A stretch of DNA of 64,000 bases from Dermatemys mawii (GCA_007922305.1 ML677358.1:12355343-12419342), one strand, 5' to 3'; counted from the stretch's first letter, positions 23,557-36,629 are shown. The notes: generated by a model not told the origin, from the letters alone. Program-made: numbers and translations.

Positions 23557-23825
23557 CATCTTCACTACCTACCAATCTATTGGGGATCGATTTATCGCAT
23601 CTAGTGTAGACACGATAAATCGATCTCCGATCGCTCTGCCTTCAAATCCTGTAATCCACCAAGATGAGAGAAAGAAGCGGAGTTGATGGGGGAGCGGTAG
23701 CAGTTGATCCCATGCTGTGAGAATGCGAGGCAAGTCGACTTAAGATATGTCGACTTCAGCTATGTTATTCTCGTAGCTGAAGTTGCGTATCTTAGGTCGA
23801 CCCCCACCCCAATGCAGACCAGGGC
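23557..23825. mobile_element. MITE of the GGGGATCGATTTATCG family, fuller copy
   Basis: Two hairpins frame the element. The left has GGGGATCGATTTATCG at 23582-23597 against CGATAAATCGATCTCC at 23613-23628 (15 of 16 paired). The right has GTCGACTTAAGATATG...CTTCAGCTA against TAGCTGAAGTTGCG...AGGTCGAC. The middle contains GGGGGAGCGGTAGCAGTTGA. The copy at 8285-8430 lacks this middle. No coding capacity. Confidence 0.7.
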
Positions 23826-24569
23826 TGAGTCTCATCTGTAGTAATATATGCGGTGCACAAATCCTGTCTCTAACACAAACCTTAGGCAAGGCTGCCCTAG
23901 TGTCTGGCTGACACATGCACTAACAGAAAAGGAAGAAAATGGAAAATATGGATTCTACAAGTTCCAGATGAGATTTTTCTTGCATGTTTCCTACTAGCCT
24001 GGCCAGAAGAGATTCCTACTTGGTTCATCTGAAAGGGCTGCCTACAAGACCACAGCCATCCTAGGCAGAGTTCTGAAAAAGTTAATATGCAGGCTACTCA
24101 CCCACCGCATCCCAGCTCCTGGTTAGAGACTCAGCCAGATGGTTAAGCCCATTCTAATCTCTGGTCGTCACTCAACAGAGCAGGCTGCCATTATTTTAGC
24201 AAATTGCTAACATACTGCATCAGCTGCAGAATTTTCTCTTATGAACTTGTCATTATTCTGCCTTATTAAACCTGCCAGTTACATACATTTCTTTATCACC
24301 ACCACCCTGGTTGGATAATGAGGTTACAAAGAATGTTACATATAACATTGTGAGGAGGGACCACATATCTGCCCTGTGGTAGGAATTGGGATATGCTAAG
24401 GACAGATTTTGGCCCCAACCCTGTTGGAGTGTGAACTCTGATATGCTAGCCAAATTCCAGTTGTGTATTTTCATTCGATTCAACTAACAATTCCCCCTGC
24501 AGTTTCAGCGGGACACACTTTTCACATTAAATTTACTATGCTATGTTAATGTGGACTGTTAAACAGCTG
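23826..24569. other. Unique noncoding sequence
   Basis: No gene recognised. Confidence 0.5.
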
Positions 24570-24695
24570 TTGTGTTTGTTCTCCTCAGCCCATATTCCAA
24601 ACTGCATTTCAGCAATGGGCGAGAGATCTGTATAATGCATGTATGATGTTTGTAAAATGCTTTAGGATGAAAGGCAATATATAAATGTAATATAT
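24570..24695 (+). repeat. CORE-SINE (MIR-like) tail, weak
   Basis: The stretch TTTGTAAAATGCTTTAGGAT followed by GAAAGGCAATATATAAATG matches the 'gtaaagcgctttaggat ... gaaaggcgctatataaat' tail of old CORE-SINEs. The rest is too diverged to place. Confidence 0.45.
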
Positions 24696-27319
24696 TGTCA
24701 GCTCTAGTATTTCCAAGCCTTTCTCAATTCCACCAGCTGTGTCTGACTGATGGTCTTCTTATGTCCTAGTTTGGACAGAGGTTTAATGACAAGTACTTAT
24801 GTCACCACTAAATCAGACAATGTTTTAACGTCATGTAGTACATTGTTATGCCAATGTTCCCCCTTGACAACCTCTAGATTTGGAAGTGAAAATGAAAATA
24901 CACTGAAGAAAATACAGACTTTAAAATCTGAGTTTGTTATAGGACCTTTTTGCAAACTCAAAGATTTTCTTCAACATAAGAACTCCTGAACCATCAGGTT
25001 ATAGAAGAAATCTAATAGGCAGAGCTCGCACATCTAGCACAGTTTATCATATTTGTTACCAGTACTATACTTACAAGACTTTTATTTTTAAGATTCCAGA
25101 TTTAACAAAGCAACTGGATTTGCAGGTAAAATATAGAACATGTATTTGGCTTCAATCTTTCTACATTTATTTCTATAGTTAATTCAAGAAAATCACGCTT
25201 CCTATATTAGTTCAGAAGTGTAAACTGATTTAGGATATTATAGATTAAGAAGTTGGATAGATTCATCAATTTCTTTGTTGTTCTTTCGTGAAAAGAGTAT
25301 CATTCCATCATTAAGGTGGAGGTTTTCAATGCAGTGTAAGTGAGTTAAGTACCTAAAATCTCACTGAAGTTCTATGGGAACTGGGCACCTATGTCCCTGG
25401 TGCCTATTTGGAAATCCCATTCTAATATACTAACTCTAAAAGCAAAGTACACAGTAAATATGGTATACTGATATACAGAGTTACAGTACTATTACTGCCA
25501 CTCAGCAATTATAAGAGGACACGCAAAAAGTAAAGAAAGCTAACCAGATTCTTGGATAAATATTGCAATTCACTATAAAACAAAGGAGATTGTGCCACAA
25601 TACAAGTCAGATATTGTGCATCAAACTGGTCACCAAGCTTAAAGGCATTCAGATGTTAGAAACAGCATGCAAGTGAACAATAAGGCTAATTTGTGGCACG
25701 GAGGGAATGAAATATGTTCAGTACTAAAACAAAATAAATTTAAAATAGGGCTGACATATGCGAATTGAGCACAAGGTCCTGGCCAGGAATCTGTTACCAC
25801 TACATTACTAACCTAGACTTAGTAAATAAATCTTTGGCTCCAATGTTAAGCAGGGCTTTTTTAAATCCTGCAGATTAGATACATATGAATAAGAATAGCC
25901 AATCTAGATACACTGGCTAGTGTAAAAAAAAGACAAATGTTATCAGTCCTCATGCTTCAGGGCATAAACTGATCACCATCTGGGGGTTAAGCAGCAGTTT
26001 CCCTCATATGGAGCAATTGTTCTAGTATCCTCAAGAGTGTCCTCACATCTTCTCCAGAAGCATCAAGTATATACTGCCATAAGGGCATGATACTGGGGCT
26101 ATGTAAACCATTAGTTTATTCTGACACAGCAACAATTACATTTCTGAAGCATATTTCTTTATATACTTTGTTTTTTTTGTCCATTTCTATGATAACCAAA
26201 GTTGATAAATACTTAATGGCTAAAGGAAACATCCCAAAACTCTCGCTAATAAAGAAACAATAGCTCACTGCAAAATAGAAAAACAAAGTTTAGAGATTCC
26301 ATCCCTTCAGGCTTGTGTTTGGGTATATAAAACCATACTTGTCTTTAATACGTTACAATTTATTTCAGCAGTTTTAAAATCAGTACCTATACACTTTGTG
26401 CAAAAGAGACAACTCAGCTTAACAAACTTAGTACTCAGAAGGTTTGAGTGGAGGATCCTGTTTTCTTTGAAGCTGACAGCAAAGTTCCCACATTTTTCAA
26501 TAAGAGTAGGATTGAGGCCACAGGGGGTACGGCTTGTCTCATGCTATTGGATTTCTCACAGTTCAAATGACCATATACTGGACAGTGGAATATTTTTCCC
26601 AAAGGAAGCAGCATAAGCCTTATGACTAGGGATATTTAAACCAGACTGAACAAAGCACATAAAGAAACTGTCAGAGGGAACAATCATGGTTCAGGAAATG
26701 GGGAAAGGAAGGGACTTTTCCATCTCTACCCTTGGCAATTCTGTTATTTTGCTCGGGGTGGGTATCTCAGTAAAAACGTGTTCAGTCTCTGCCAGCTACA
26801 GCAGCGTCAATTAAGTTAGGAGCCTGTGTGAAATGCCACTTGGACCTGGCCATAAAAGCTTTGGAAGCAAAGCAGCATTTGCCTAGCCTGTTGAGTTCTG
26901 GTCCTTGTGTAAAATATGGTTCTCTAGAGAGGAATACAGAGAATTGAGGCTTGTTATGTTCAGGTCCCTTCTTTCAGCTTTATATCTTGACTTATGCAGT
27001 AGTGATTCCTCTACAAAAGGCTGTAGAGAGAACGCATTTACTAACAAGAAGTGAATAATCTGCTATAACAAAGGGGAAAAGAATAATAATCAGAAGACAA
27101 AAATGCATTTAATGTTTACATAGCTGGTTTCAAGAGAGCATTTCTAAAGACGGTTGTTTGCACAGTTCAATAAATAATTTTACCACACAACCAGCGGTTT
27201 AGCTAGAGTGACAGAAAAATGCACTGTACCCATGCTTCATTTGTAGGACACTTCTTTGATCCCATTTCAAATCCAGGTGCATCTTCAGCATGGAATAAAG
27301 ATATCCTCAATCTATCAGC
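24696..27319. other. Unique noncoding sequence, about 2.6 kb
   Basis: No gene, RNA gene or clear repeat. 26440-26520 weakly resembles an old reptile repeat (CAATAAGAGTAGGATTGAGG). It is one of the longest repeat-poor stretches here. Confidence 0.5.
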
Positions 27320-27448
27320 TAGGGTGACCAGACAGCAAATGTGAAAAATCGGGATGGGGATGCGGGTGGGGGAGAATGGGAGCCAATTTAAGAAAAAGAC
27401 CCAAAAATCGGGACTGTTCCTATAAAATCGGGACATCTGGTCATCCTA
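27320..27448 (+). mobile_element. TA-flanked MITE, AGGGTGACCAGA family, copy 3
   Basis: A 129-bp element from TAGGGTGACCAGACAGC to GGACATCTGGTCATCCTA. The inverted ends pair over about 12 bp with one mismatch, inside TA dinucleotides. The interior is close to copy 2 with a slightly longer G-rich stretch (GGGGATGCGGGTGGGGGAG). Confidence 0.85.
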
Positions 27449-29159
27449 CTATCAACATTTCTTAAAAGTATAATCAGATACGTAGGATGACCATGATGAT
27501 TAGTAAATTGCTCCAAGTTTTGTTTCTTGTCCCTTTAAAAAAAAAAAAAAAAACGAACCCAACTGATTCCAGTAAATAACTCTTAAAACCAACCTCTCTC
27601 CCTTTTGAAAAAAATCCTAGTTGGATTTGCTAAGGTTGAGGGTGTTTTTTAAAAAAATATTTAAAAGATTAAATTACTTAACTGCAAGTCAATGCGGTTT
27701 AAAAATAATGTCAAAGTCATACAACTGGCACCTGACTTTACTTTCATTGTCCATGACTTGATGCCAGCACAATCATTGCCTTAAAACTAGGAAATAAAAC
27801 AACAGCATGAGATTTTCACCAAACTCTGTGCATCATCTATATACACGCACTCACACTCTGTTTTAAAAGAAAGCTCTTTTGATCCATACCAGAGTTCTGA
27901 CACTTACCTCACCCCTAGCCCACATCTCTCACATATTTTTTAAATTGCCATCAGGAAATAGAGCAGAACTTTAAATAAATCCGACTCTGAAGAGATCCTT
28001 GGTTCACTGTTGCATTCTGAAGATGGCATTTAGTGGAAGTATTAAGTGACAGAATTTAATTGCTTTGGTTTACACACACTTATGAAATGGAGCTGATCAT
28101 TAAGCCTCTGAGTCAGAAGTTCATTCCTATACCACAAAGCACTTAAGCATGTGCTTAAGTCTCATTGACTTCAAAGGGACTTAAACATGTGCATAAATGC
28201 TTTGATGAATTGAAGCCGAAGAACAGAATCCTGCAAGATGCTGAGTGCCCTTAATTCCCCTGGAAGTTAGTCCTTAGCAGTGCTCCATTTCCTCAGGGGC
28301 ATCAGAGCTGGTGGATTCTTTCCAGTGATGACCTTTTCTCCCCTGAGTCACTAATTAATATTAATCTGTATTTTCTACACGGTCCAAGGACTCTACATCA
28401 GACATTGTCTCTCTTTGCACAAAGAGAGGTTTTCTTTCCCTTAAGTATAACTTATGAGGGAGGATAAGTGCTTTGGCTGCACGGTATTAGCTGAAATGCC
28501 ATACAAAACCCCAGCATTGGGTTTGAAGGGGGAGGAGGGTGGAGTAAGTATATTGTTCTGTATGAGGTTTTTAACACAGGAATAGTAACTCCGTTTTCTA
28601 ATTGACCCAAGGTTCGTCTTGGTCCTAAGAAACAAATCTGCAGCCATACTCATAAGAGGCTTAATACTGCACAAAACACAGACAAAACAGATGGTTCAGG
28701 ATCAGGACAGTTCACTCATTCCAATATCCCAGATGTTGTCACTTCTGATGTTCTAAAAACTTTTGCCTTCAAATTCAAGTCCAGAGAACTGAGCCCCTAA
28801 GAGCTGGTGATCAGCAAACTTCAAAATGAAACAAAGGCTGAGAGTTCAGAGTTCTTTCCCATGCACTACCAGCACTAAAAGCCATTCTGACATGCTAGCA
28901 CAGTTAAAATGCCATGGTGTATAATATGGGTGTATTCTAATTCAATTAATCAGGGGGCTATTCACATAAATATCTGTCACAAGAAGGTAACTCCATGGTC
29001 AAGAGCAGTTTGCAAGCTACTAGAATGAGCTGTAAAGTTACATTTTAAACAAAGCCCTTTGTTGTTCAAGTGTATTTTGTCTTTTGAAACTTTTGATGCT
29101 TTTTAACTACCTCATCTTTTATATAGGGAAGCACACTGATTAAAACTGGGCATTTTATT
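27449..29159. other. Unique noncoding sequence with a weak ancient repeat
   Basis: No gene recognised. A 17-nt A-run lies near 27539. 28128-28230 (AAGCACTTAAGCATGTGCTT, CATTGACTTCAAAGGGAC) resembles an old palindromic repeat known from reptile intergenic DNA; related text occurs near 31300, 43700 and 47880. Confidence 0.45.
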
Positions 29160-29290
29160 AATGCTATTTAATATTTATACTGAAGTAGCAACCTCAAGAT
29201 TGAGGCCCCATTATACCAAGCACTGTACAAACTTATATGAGAACAAGCAGGTCACTGACACAAAGATGTCACAGTCTAACCTGTCCCTTC
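29160..29290 (-). repeat. CORE-SINE (MIR-like) 3' tail
   Basis: On the plus strand it reads TTGAGGCCCCATTATACC, AAGCACTGTACAAAC, GATGTCACAGTCTAAC. This is the reverse of the tail seen forward at 10440-10580. No head. Confidence 0.65.
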
Positions 29291-31560
29291 CACTTTCACC
29301 CCCACTTATGGAAAACTGTGGTCTTACCAGCAAGGGTTTTAAAATGTCTTTGTGGGCAGGCTAGACTCACAACAAGCCTCACAAGAAGTCAGAGTAAGAG
29401 GCGGCAAACATGTGACTCACTCATGCAAGACGCTTGGGCCAAAGACCAACTCTTACAAATGCGCCAAGCACACAGACAACCACATGAGTCAGTAACATTA
29501 ATCAATAGTAAATAAATATTAAGAAAATACTTTGATGCACTGTTAGAGGCTTGTAGTGGGATACAATTCCTCCTTTAATGCCTTCTTTATACTTAGACTT
29601 ATACTTGGTCTTCTGGCCTAGTTTTTTCCCCATTTTAAGTGATTTGAAACATATCCAAATGAAATGTAATTTTGTAAGTTGAACAAAAAGCTGCCTGCAG
29701 GTAGTAAGTTGGAACACACTCCATATAATTACTCTCCCATCACCAGGCTTGACTTGCAATAAAAAACTTGAGTCTTCTTGGTAATTACATCTCATTTGTT
29801 GTTTCAAAATAGGAACTGGTTGTCTGATCCACACAGACTTGAAATGATTACTCTTATAAATATTACTTTATATGCTGTAGTTAACACCATGTATTCATTT
29901 CTTTTCCAAACATCAATTGCATCAGATTGCTAAAAGTAAACAGAAAACATCAATTTGAAACAATATACTGATGACATATCTTCACAACAGGAGACAGTAC
30001 AGCCAAAAGTTACTGGGAAAGAGGACGATAATACTTAATATATATTTTTTCATTAGCCAATACATATAGAACAGTCATTTCTCTATTGTGTGTGAATTTA
30101 GCCAGGTTTTTTGTACCCTCAGTCCAAACACTAATTCGGGGTTTCTTAATGCTCAGTGCATTTTCTGGGATTGCTTTTTGATGACAAAGATGAATATTGT
30201 CACTTTTTTGTAAAAAGCACATAAAATATGAGAGGGGGAGAGAGAGAGAAATCAATCATGTAGTATTACAGTGGTTTGAAAAGACTGTCTTGAAACCAGA
30301 CAGTGATCAAAAAGGCATATGAAACATCATACAATAGGATGACAATATTTTTTTACTATTAAAACATTCTGTATTACAGGTATCATTGTAAAGGGATAAT
30401 GCCATGCTGGAAAAAACATGAATAATTCTTATCTGTTTTAACAAAAAAATCTAAACATAGTGAAGCTGAAAGAACTTTAATTTATACTATTTCTTTACTT
30501 ATCGCCATTCATACTACTTTGGCATTTTGCTCATCTAGGATCACCAAAACTAAAATTTCTGTATTTCTAGTCAGTTTCACACACTGTATACCTTTTCCAA
30601 TAGACACTAGAATTTAGGTTGCAAACGTGGCACAAATGTTTTGAAATAAACACTTTCTCTGATTTTAAAAAAATAATTAAAATATTAGTTTCTATTGTAT
30701 TTCTTTTTTAAACAAAACCAAAATTTGGTGCCGGACTATCTGGCAGTGACTATTTAAACAATATAAGGAGGCAGCGCAGATGAATGAACATTCTATGCAG
30801 ATAGAGTACATTATTAATGCAAGATTAATAGATTTTTAATGGAGAGCGTAATGTAATCATTTGCTAGTAGTTTAAACCCTGTTTGAAAAGTTCAAGTTCA
30901 CATAAATGGAAGGAAGAGTTTAAAATAATGTATCAGAGCTTTAATAAGTCTTTCCACTAAAATGCTAATAAGGCAGATAATTGTTTCACAGTTGAAATTT
31001 TCACTTTTATATAGGAACTCTGATGCTGCAACAAGGATAGAATGGAAAGCCTGGAAGAAAGACTAGGTCATTTTATTTGGTCCCTAACTTAGTTTCCCTA
31101 GAACAAAACTGGAAACCAGACTTCAGTAGCTTTCTAGAACTCCCCAAGTTTAGTTCAAGATAATATTTTTCTTCTGGGAAATGAGGAGAGAGATTTTACT
31201 TTTGGCTTGAGGTATTTCTTCTGTTTGACTATCCTTCTCTTGCAACCAGATTATGCCCAACATTATCCCATGCTGCCACAGAGTCTGAGGCAGCAAACAT
31301 TTACATACATGAAAAACTTTAAGCATGTGAATAGTGCCAGTGAAGTCAGTGAAAATACTTGCATGGGGAAAGTTACTCGTGTAAATGTCTGCTGAACCGA
31401 ATCCACAGGCAGTAATTTGGGAAACAACAGTTTAGCTAATGGTGTGCAATGGATATTGAATACTGCTTGTGGGAGACCTAAGAAACCGAATACAATCCAA
31501 AATCTTATACCCTGTAGACTTTAACTGTTCAATGCTTTAACTGTCTGAGTACAGCTAACT
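29291..31560. other. Unique noncoding sequence with a candidate conserved element
   Basis: No gene recognised over about 2.3 kb. 31240-31390 weakly matches the ancient palindromic repeat (AACTTTAAGCATGTGAATAG). The block at 30700-31030 is listed separately. Confidence 0.45.
30700..31030. promoter_or_regulatory. Candidate conserved noncoding element
   Basis: A repeat-free, AT-rich block is dense in homeodomain-type cores: TTATTAATGCAAGATTAATAG, ATGTAATCATTTGC, GCTAATAAGGCAGATAATTG, with a TATTTAAACAATATAAGG stretch. Composition is like that of long-range developmental enhancers. No alignment was possible. Confidence 0.2.
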
Positions 31561-31765
31561 ATACAGTTATGGTTAAAGCAATATAACCCACCACCCTACA
31601 TGTGGATGCAATTATACAAGCACAGCTTATATCCATACCTTGCTATTGTATAACTGTGTCCGCCACTGTGGGTTGTGCCAGTAAAAATATACTGTTAAAA
31701 ATCACTCCAATCAACATAATTTTACCAGTATATGAACTGGGTGTAGACCAGGTCTTAGCTTATTA
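31561..31765. mobile_element. Decayed MITE ending GTGTAGACCAGG
   Basis: The left part, CTACATGTGGATGCAATTAT, faces inverse-like text around CACTGTGGGTTGTGCC. The element ends GAACTGGGTGTAGACCAGG, the terminal text of a turtle MITE family. The other end is degraded. Noncoding. Confidence 0.5.
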
Positions 31766-34516
31766 GCTGAAGTCAATGGAGCTATGCTGATCTAAACCAA
31801 CGAAGAATCCGGTTAGTCATGTCAGGTTACCCACAGAGCTATTCTCATAGTTCGTAAAATAAAGAGAAGAAAAGAATATGAACTAGTCTTCTGATTTCAC
31901 TGAAGCACATGTGATTCCTGGAAAGGAGGCACATGACCATACCAGTATGGGAAACACCAAAGATGGGAAGAAGAGTCAAAACAGACCTGCTTCCCAAGCA
32001 TTGATCAGAACATATATAAACCTAATAATGGCTCCATCCTAATCTTCATTCTCTCATGGAAATACCCTTTTGTTATTTTTCAGGAGTTCAAGCTTGAACT
32101 CTTCATGCCCATGTCAAAGGAAAATGTTACTCCTTCACTTTTGACTTCCAGGACAATTGAACAGTGTGGAACACGAGGAAAGAGCTGTTTCTCTGCATTT
32201 GTTTTCTTAAACATGTTTTAGAACATGCAGTATGGTTAATTAGCTGAGCGGCATCCAAGTTTCACAAGCCCAGCAGCATATTGAGAACAGACGCCACCAT
32301 CTAGAGCAAGAGTGACTATGTAAATCATCTCCAAATGACACAATCACCCATGGAGGAAGGCTGCTTTGATTTGGAATGTGCCAAATGCTGCTTTTTGCCC
32401 TGGTCTGCCATCATCTATGCACCAGCCAGCTCTTCCCTAGGGAATCATCATTCTTGCAATGGACAAATGCATAGCAGATGCTAAAATCTTCACAGAGATA
32501 GCAGAGCAGCCATTGCTCAGGTCACGAGCGTAGCTATAAACATCTATAATACATCCAGCTACCAACACCTAAGGTTGATACAAAGCAACTTGACTGAAGG
32601 AAGAAAAAAAAAAAAACAATGATGGAACCAAAACCTTAAGCGTTCAAAGCTCAATAGTCTTAGAATCCTAGAGATATATAAAATAGTCCTAGATTTTAGA
32701 AATCTGTAAGATCTATTAAATCCTCTCATCCGTTTCCTGGATATTAAATTGCACGCTCCGGTGCTATGCTTACTATAAGATTAAGTGCAGTGGTAGCGCT
32801 AAACGAAAACGTCAGGTGCTTTGGCTCTGTGTGTACTAATTAAGGCCACTTTTGAAAATGCTTCAGCAATCTGCTGTGGTGCCAAATTGTCCACTGAAGT
32901 TCTCTTATTGCTTGGTAGTCCATAACAAGAGTGCACACAACAGAGCCTACGACTTGGAAATGCTACCCCGAAAGGATCCTTCATCTGTCAGTTTTAACAG
33001 CCATGAGTGGTACACAGAACTGGGCTCAAGATAAATGTATTTCCCTTTGTCTGAGGGGGAAAGTTCCCTAGGGTGTGCCAATAGGAGAAGCATATTGACG
33101 GTCAGGATAAAATGATCGAAGGACTCCCAAAGCGTGGTGCTTCCACCTTTTTCCTTGACAAACCATCCTTCTAACAGACCTCACCATTAAGAAAATCTTA
33201 ATATGTAATCTGGGGATATACTCTCTCCTATCAGAATGAGAGCTTGAATCCTTTCCATTGAAGATCTCATCACCACACTGAGATAATTACTGCTGTTGCT
33301 TTCAGTTACACTAGTGTCAACTCATAGGGATTTTGCTGAGGTCGGGGGACTTTCATCTGGATTGACCTCAGTGTAACAGGCATAAAATTTGGCCATTCAA
33401 TGTATAGTATTGCGTAATTTCTAAGACTTCTAGAAACATTCTCGCTCTTCTCAGACAGCTACATGTAGCAGATTAAGTGATAAGGAGAGGAAAAGCTATT
33501 TGCTTTGTCAATGCCCCCACTCAATCATTATAGAAAATCTGTACAACCATTTAAACCAGCCAATCTCTACCAGAAGAGAAACCGCACCACATATCAAAAT
33601 GTCTGGAACTACAGTAATTTAAGTTGCTCTATAGTTGTCAGATTTTAAAAATAAATTTAATTCTGAATTAGCATGGCCTGGGACGGTGGGGAAAAAACAG
33701 AAAACAGTTAATATCTCTGCACAAATGCATATTCATACCAACACCTCTACTTATGCAGAGTGAAAGGCTAACATGCCCCTCTAATGCAGGCTACTGGCTA
33801 CCAGTAACTGGCATAATACACAGATCTTTAAAATCAGTGACTGACACGGTGGACCACAAACAAAGTCCCCCTCACTCTTTCTGGGACATTAGGGTCATGG
33901 TAGGCACTTATCTCCTGCATACCTTGCACAAGACTGTGACTAACCTCTTTACATAGACATGAGAAGGAAATACTTCTTGTGTCCTTCCCCATCCCGGCTT
34001 GGCGTGCAGCTAGCCACAACCTAGCCCTGAGCAACTTTAATGTGAATTATCCTGGCCAACATGGGATCACTGCATGGAAAATTTGCTGCTGAAGATGAGC
34101 TTATTGAGGAGTGACTTTACCATAACAAAACCACAGTCATTAGCTTAGGAAACTTTACTCATATTGTGAATCACCAGAATGAACAGCTGGCTTCTAAAAG
34201 CTCCTGCAGCGCTGTCAACCTATCCTTTGGGGCTGGTTTTTATAAACTGTCACTCTGTTAGCACATCACGCATACATTTCAAGCTTGCCAGGAGCAGCAC
34301 AGCTGCCAGATTACTGACCAAAGCAGAATGGCTGGTGCAGAATGCTACCGTTGGGGAACCAGTTTCTCAGATGTTAACTTGAATGGCTGTTCTGTAACAG
34401 GGCTGGGGAAGGATGGCATTTTAGTAAAGCAAAAAGTGACCTCCCCACCCCCGCCACACACTTCTCCTACACAAACTTAAATAATTAGATGGGAACATCG
34501 GAAGTTAAAAATGAGC
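31766..34516. other. Unique noncoding sequence, about 2.75 kb
   Basis: No gene recognised. Short frames near 32800-33030 and 33750-34030 lack similarity and splice support. Confidence 0.5.
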
Positions 34517-34750
34517 GTGTGACGGGTTGGGTCACAGAAACCCCTTTGGGAATTGCCACCTGATGGGCTGAGACAATGTCTGAGCCCATTTTCCCTGCCA
34601 GCTTGGGACTCCAGTACCTGTTGAGCCAGACATGCCAGACAGCTACAAACACAGACCCAGGTCTGATCCACATCCCACACAAGCTGCAGATTTAACTGAA
34701 AACAGCTTTAGAAATGCTCCTGTCTCTAGCACCCAGACATCCAGAAGCTA
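34517..34750 (-). mobile_element. LTR-retroelement fragment (GTGACGGGTTGGGTCACAG)
   Basis: It begins GTGACGGGTTGGGTCACAG and runs through TGCCACCTGATGGGCTGAG, CCCTGCCAGCTTGGGACTCC, ACACAGACCCAGGTCTGA and GCTGCAGATTTAACTGAA. This is the order of an LTR-element sequence I remember from turtles. Only about 230 bp remain and no frame survives. Strand and class are uncertain. Confidence 0.5.
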
Positions 34751-35296
34751 AGTAAGAGATGCATATAATATATTTCCTTGTGCTTAGAAAACAATGTGTA
34801 CACGGGATTTCAAAGAGGAAAGGAGGAAAAGGATATCTAAGAACTCAGAAGACAACATTTTATTGCTCTTTCTTTAGTATTTGTTTTCTTCAACAAATCA
34901 TTCAGCAATACTCCGCCACTGGCCTGCAGGAGCATACAAGTGAGTTAGAACAGAGCTTCCGAACTATGATGGATTCTTACTCTCTCTCAACTGACTCTCC
35001 TTTCCTCCCCTGCTTAAACTGAAGGAAAACTGCACTTTATGTATTTGGCTTTGGAATTACTCCATCTAATTAAATAGAAGAGAAGATAATTGCTTTCCTT
35101 AGCTAAAAAATAGTATTAGTTAAAGAAGGAAAATGCAATTTTACCAGATAGACTAAGAACCATGTCAACTCCAATCCACTCTCAACTCTTATTTGCATCA
35201 ATGGGTCATTCACACAAGAAACAAGAGCAAAATTAAGCCCATAGATTACAATGTATATATGTTGCTAGACATATGAAGGCGTTAGAAGAGCTAGAG
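34751..35296. other. Unique noncoding sequence
   Basis: No gene recognised. A short frame at 34759-35022 ends in a GTGAGTT-like donor but lacks a convincing exon. Confidence 0.45.
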
Positions 35297-35566
35297 CAGT
35301 GAGTCTCAACCAGGGGTACCCAGAGGCCTTTCGGGGAGGGTAAATCAACTCATCTAGACCAGTGTTTCTCAACCTGGGGGTCGTGATCCCAGGGGTGTCA
35401 CAGGACAGGCTTAGGGGGTTCGCAAGTGTAGAGCTGGTGGCAAGCAGAGCAACTGCCCAGAGCCCTTTGCCACAGGGGCCTCGTGAAGCTAAGTTACATG
35501 GTTCAGCCCCAGACAGCAGGGCTCAGCTTCAGAGGTACAGTAGTCTGAAAAGGTTGAGAACCACGG
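35297..35566. mobile_element. hAT-like element, rearranged (CAGTGAGTCTCAACC ends)
   Basis: The outer ends CAGTGAGTCTCAACC and GGTTGAGAACCACGG are imperfect inverses. The flanks AGCTAGAG (35289-35296) and GGCTAGAG (35567-35574) match at 7 of 8 positions, a good hAT duplication. Inside, at 35360, a second end-like sequence CAGTGTTTCTCAACCTGGGG begins and brings a different interior (GGGGTCGTGATCCCAGGG). The element is therefore a chimera of two related families, made by insertion or by template switching. Confidence 0.75.
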
Positions 35567-36436
35567 GGCTAGAGACTTCCACAGTTGTTTTAAAGTAAGC
35601 TATACTGATCCAAAGACTGACAATGCTGCATTCAGTGTTGCAATGGCACTCTGTGTTGAGCAACTTAGTGGGAAATCTGCTGCTGCTAAATGAGCTTTCT
35701 GAGTGAGGAGTTCTTAAGTTTTGCTATTTCATGAGCCACCTGAGCAAGGAACATTGATGCCACTGAACTTGGGGAGTGGGTAGGTTATAGTAGAGAGAGT
35801 TTAAACACAGGAGTGATACAGATATCCCAAATTATGGGCAAACTCATGCCCACAGAACCCCTTCTATTATCTCATTCCATTCTCTGTTTTATTCTGTGGG
35901 TCAAACCCTGGAATCCTCTACTCATAAAAAAAGCACCCAGAGCCTTCAGTATCTCCTTCCCCCTCTGATATTCAATTTTAGTTAATATTCTTTTAACAGT
36001 ATAAGGCGTTGGAACGAATCACTGCAGGTTTCCTTGAAGTAACTGTAACTGACATGTTCTGCAGCTGGAGTAGTAGTGGCACTCATACAAATGTATTTTT
36101 CTGGCATATGGATGAATTAGTTTGTATTTGAAAGCTGGCTACCCAGAAACCGAGCAGGGGGAAAGGTAGTGAATGCGGATTGGGGTAAGGAAGAAATCAC
36201 CCACAGATGTTTCACAGAAAGACCAAAAGAGCATTCCACACACTGAAAAAAATGCAGCTGCCAACAAAGCCTCTCTGATCGGCTACATCATCCGAGGTGC
36301 AAACGTTTGCAGCAGATGTATAATCTGAGAAGATTTCCCAGTTCCTCCTGAAAGAGTGAGGTGCTTGGTGTAGCTGAATGGCATGGAAAACACAACATTT
36401 GCCATAGCTGTTTGGAGAATTTAAATATATGGAGAT
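35567..36436. other. Unique noncoding sequence
   Basis: No gene recognised. Confidence 0.5.
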
Positions 36437-36629
36437 ATGCCTATCTCATAGAGCTGGAAAGACCTTGAAGATCATGGAGTCCAGTCCCCTGCCTACACTA
36501 GCGGGACCAAGTACTGTCCCCTGACTGATGTTTTGCCCCAGATCCCTAAAGAGCCCCCTCAAGGATTGAGCTGACAACCCTGGGTTTAGCAGGCCAATGC
36601 TCAAACCACTGAGCTATCTCTCCCCCCCC
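36437..36629 (-). mobile_element. tRNA-headed turtle SINE, nearly full length
   Basis: On the minus strand it begins GGGGGGGAGAGATAGCTCAG. A polymerase III A box, TAGCTCAGTGGTT, is at 36604-36616 and a B box, GGTTGTCAGCTCAATCC, at 36563-36579. A gap of about 25 bp separates them, as in tRNA genes. The 3' end, AAGGTCTTTCCAGCTCTATG, resembles CR1 3' ends, which fits a SINE moved by CR1 machinery. This is the tRNA-SINE type known from cryptodiran turtles and one of the best taxonomic clues here. It is not a functional tRNA: no cloverleaf beyond the head. Confidence 0.88.

Noticed and set aside
27901..28010. Minus-strand donor GTGAG|GTAAGT
   Set aside because: All three upstream frames hit stops before the nearest acceptor, and there is no sign of a 5' exon.
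36563..36629. tRNA gene
   Set aside because: A and B boxes belong to a SINE with a CR1-like tail; no complete cloverleaf.
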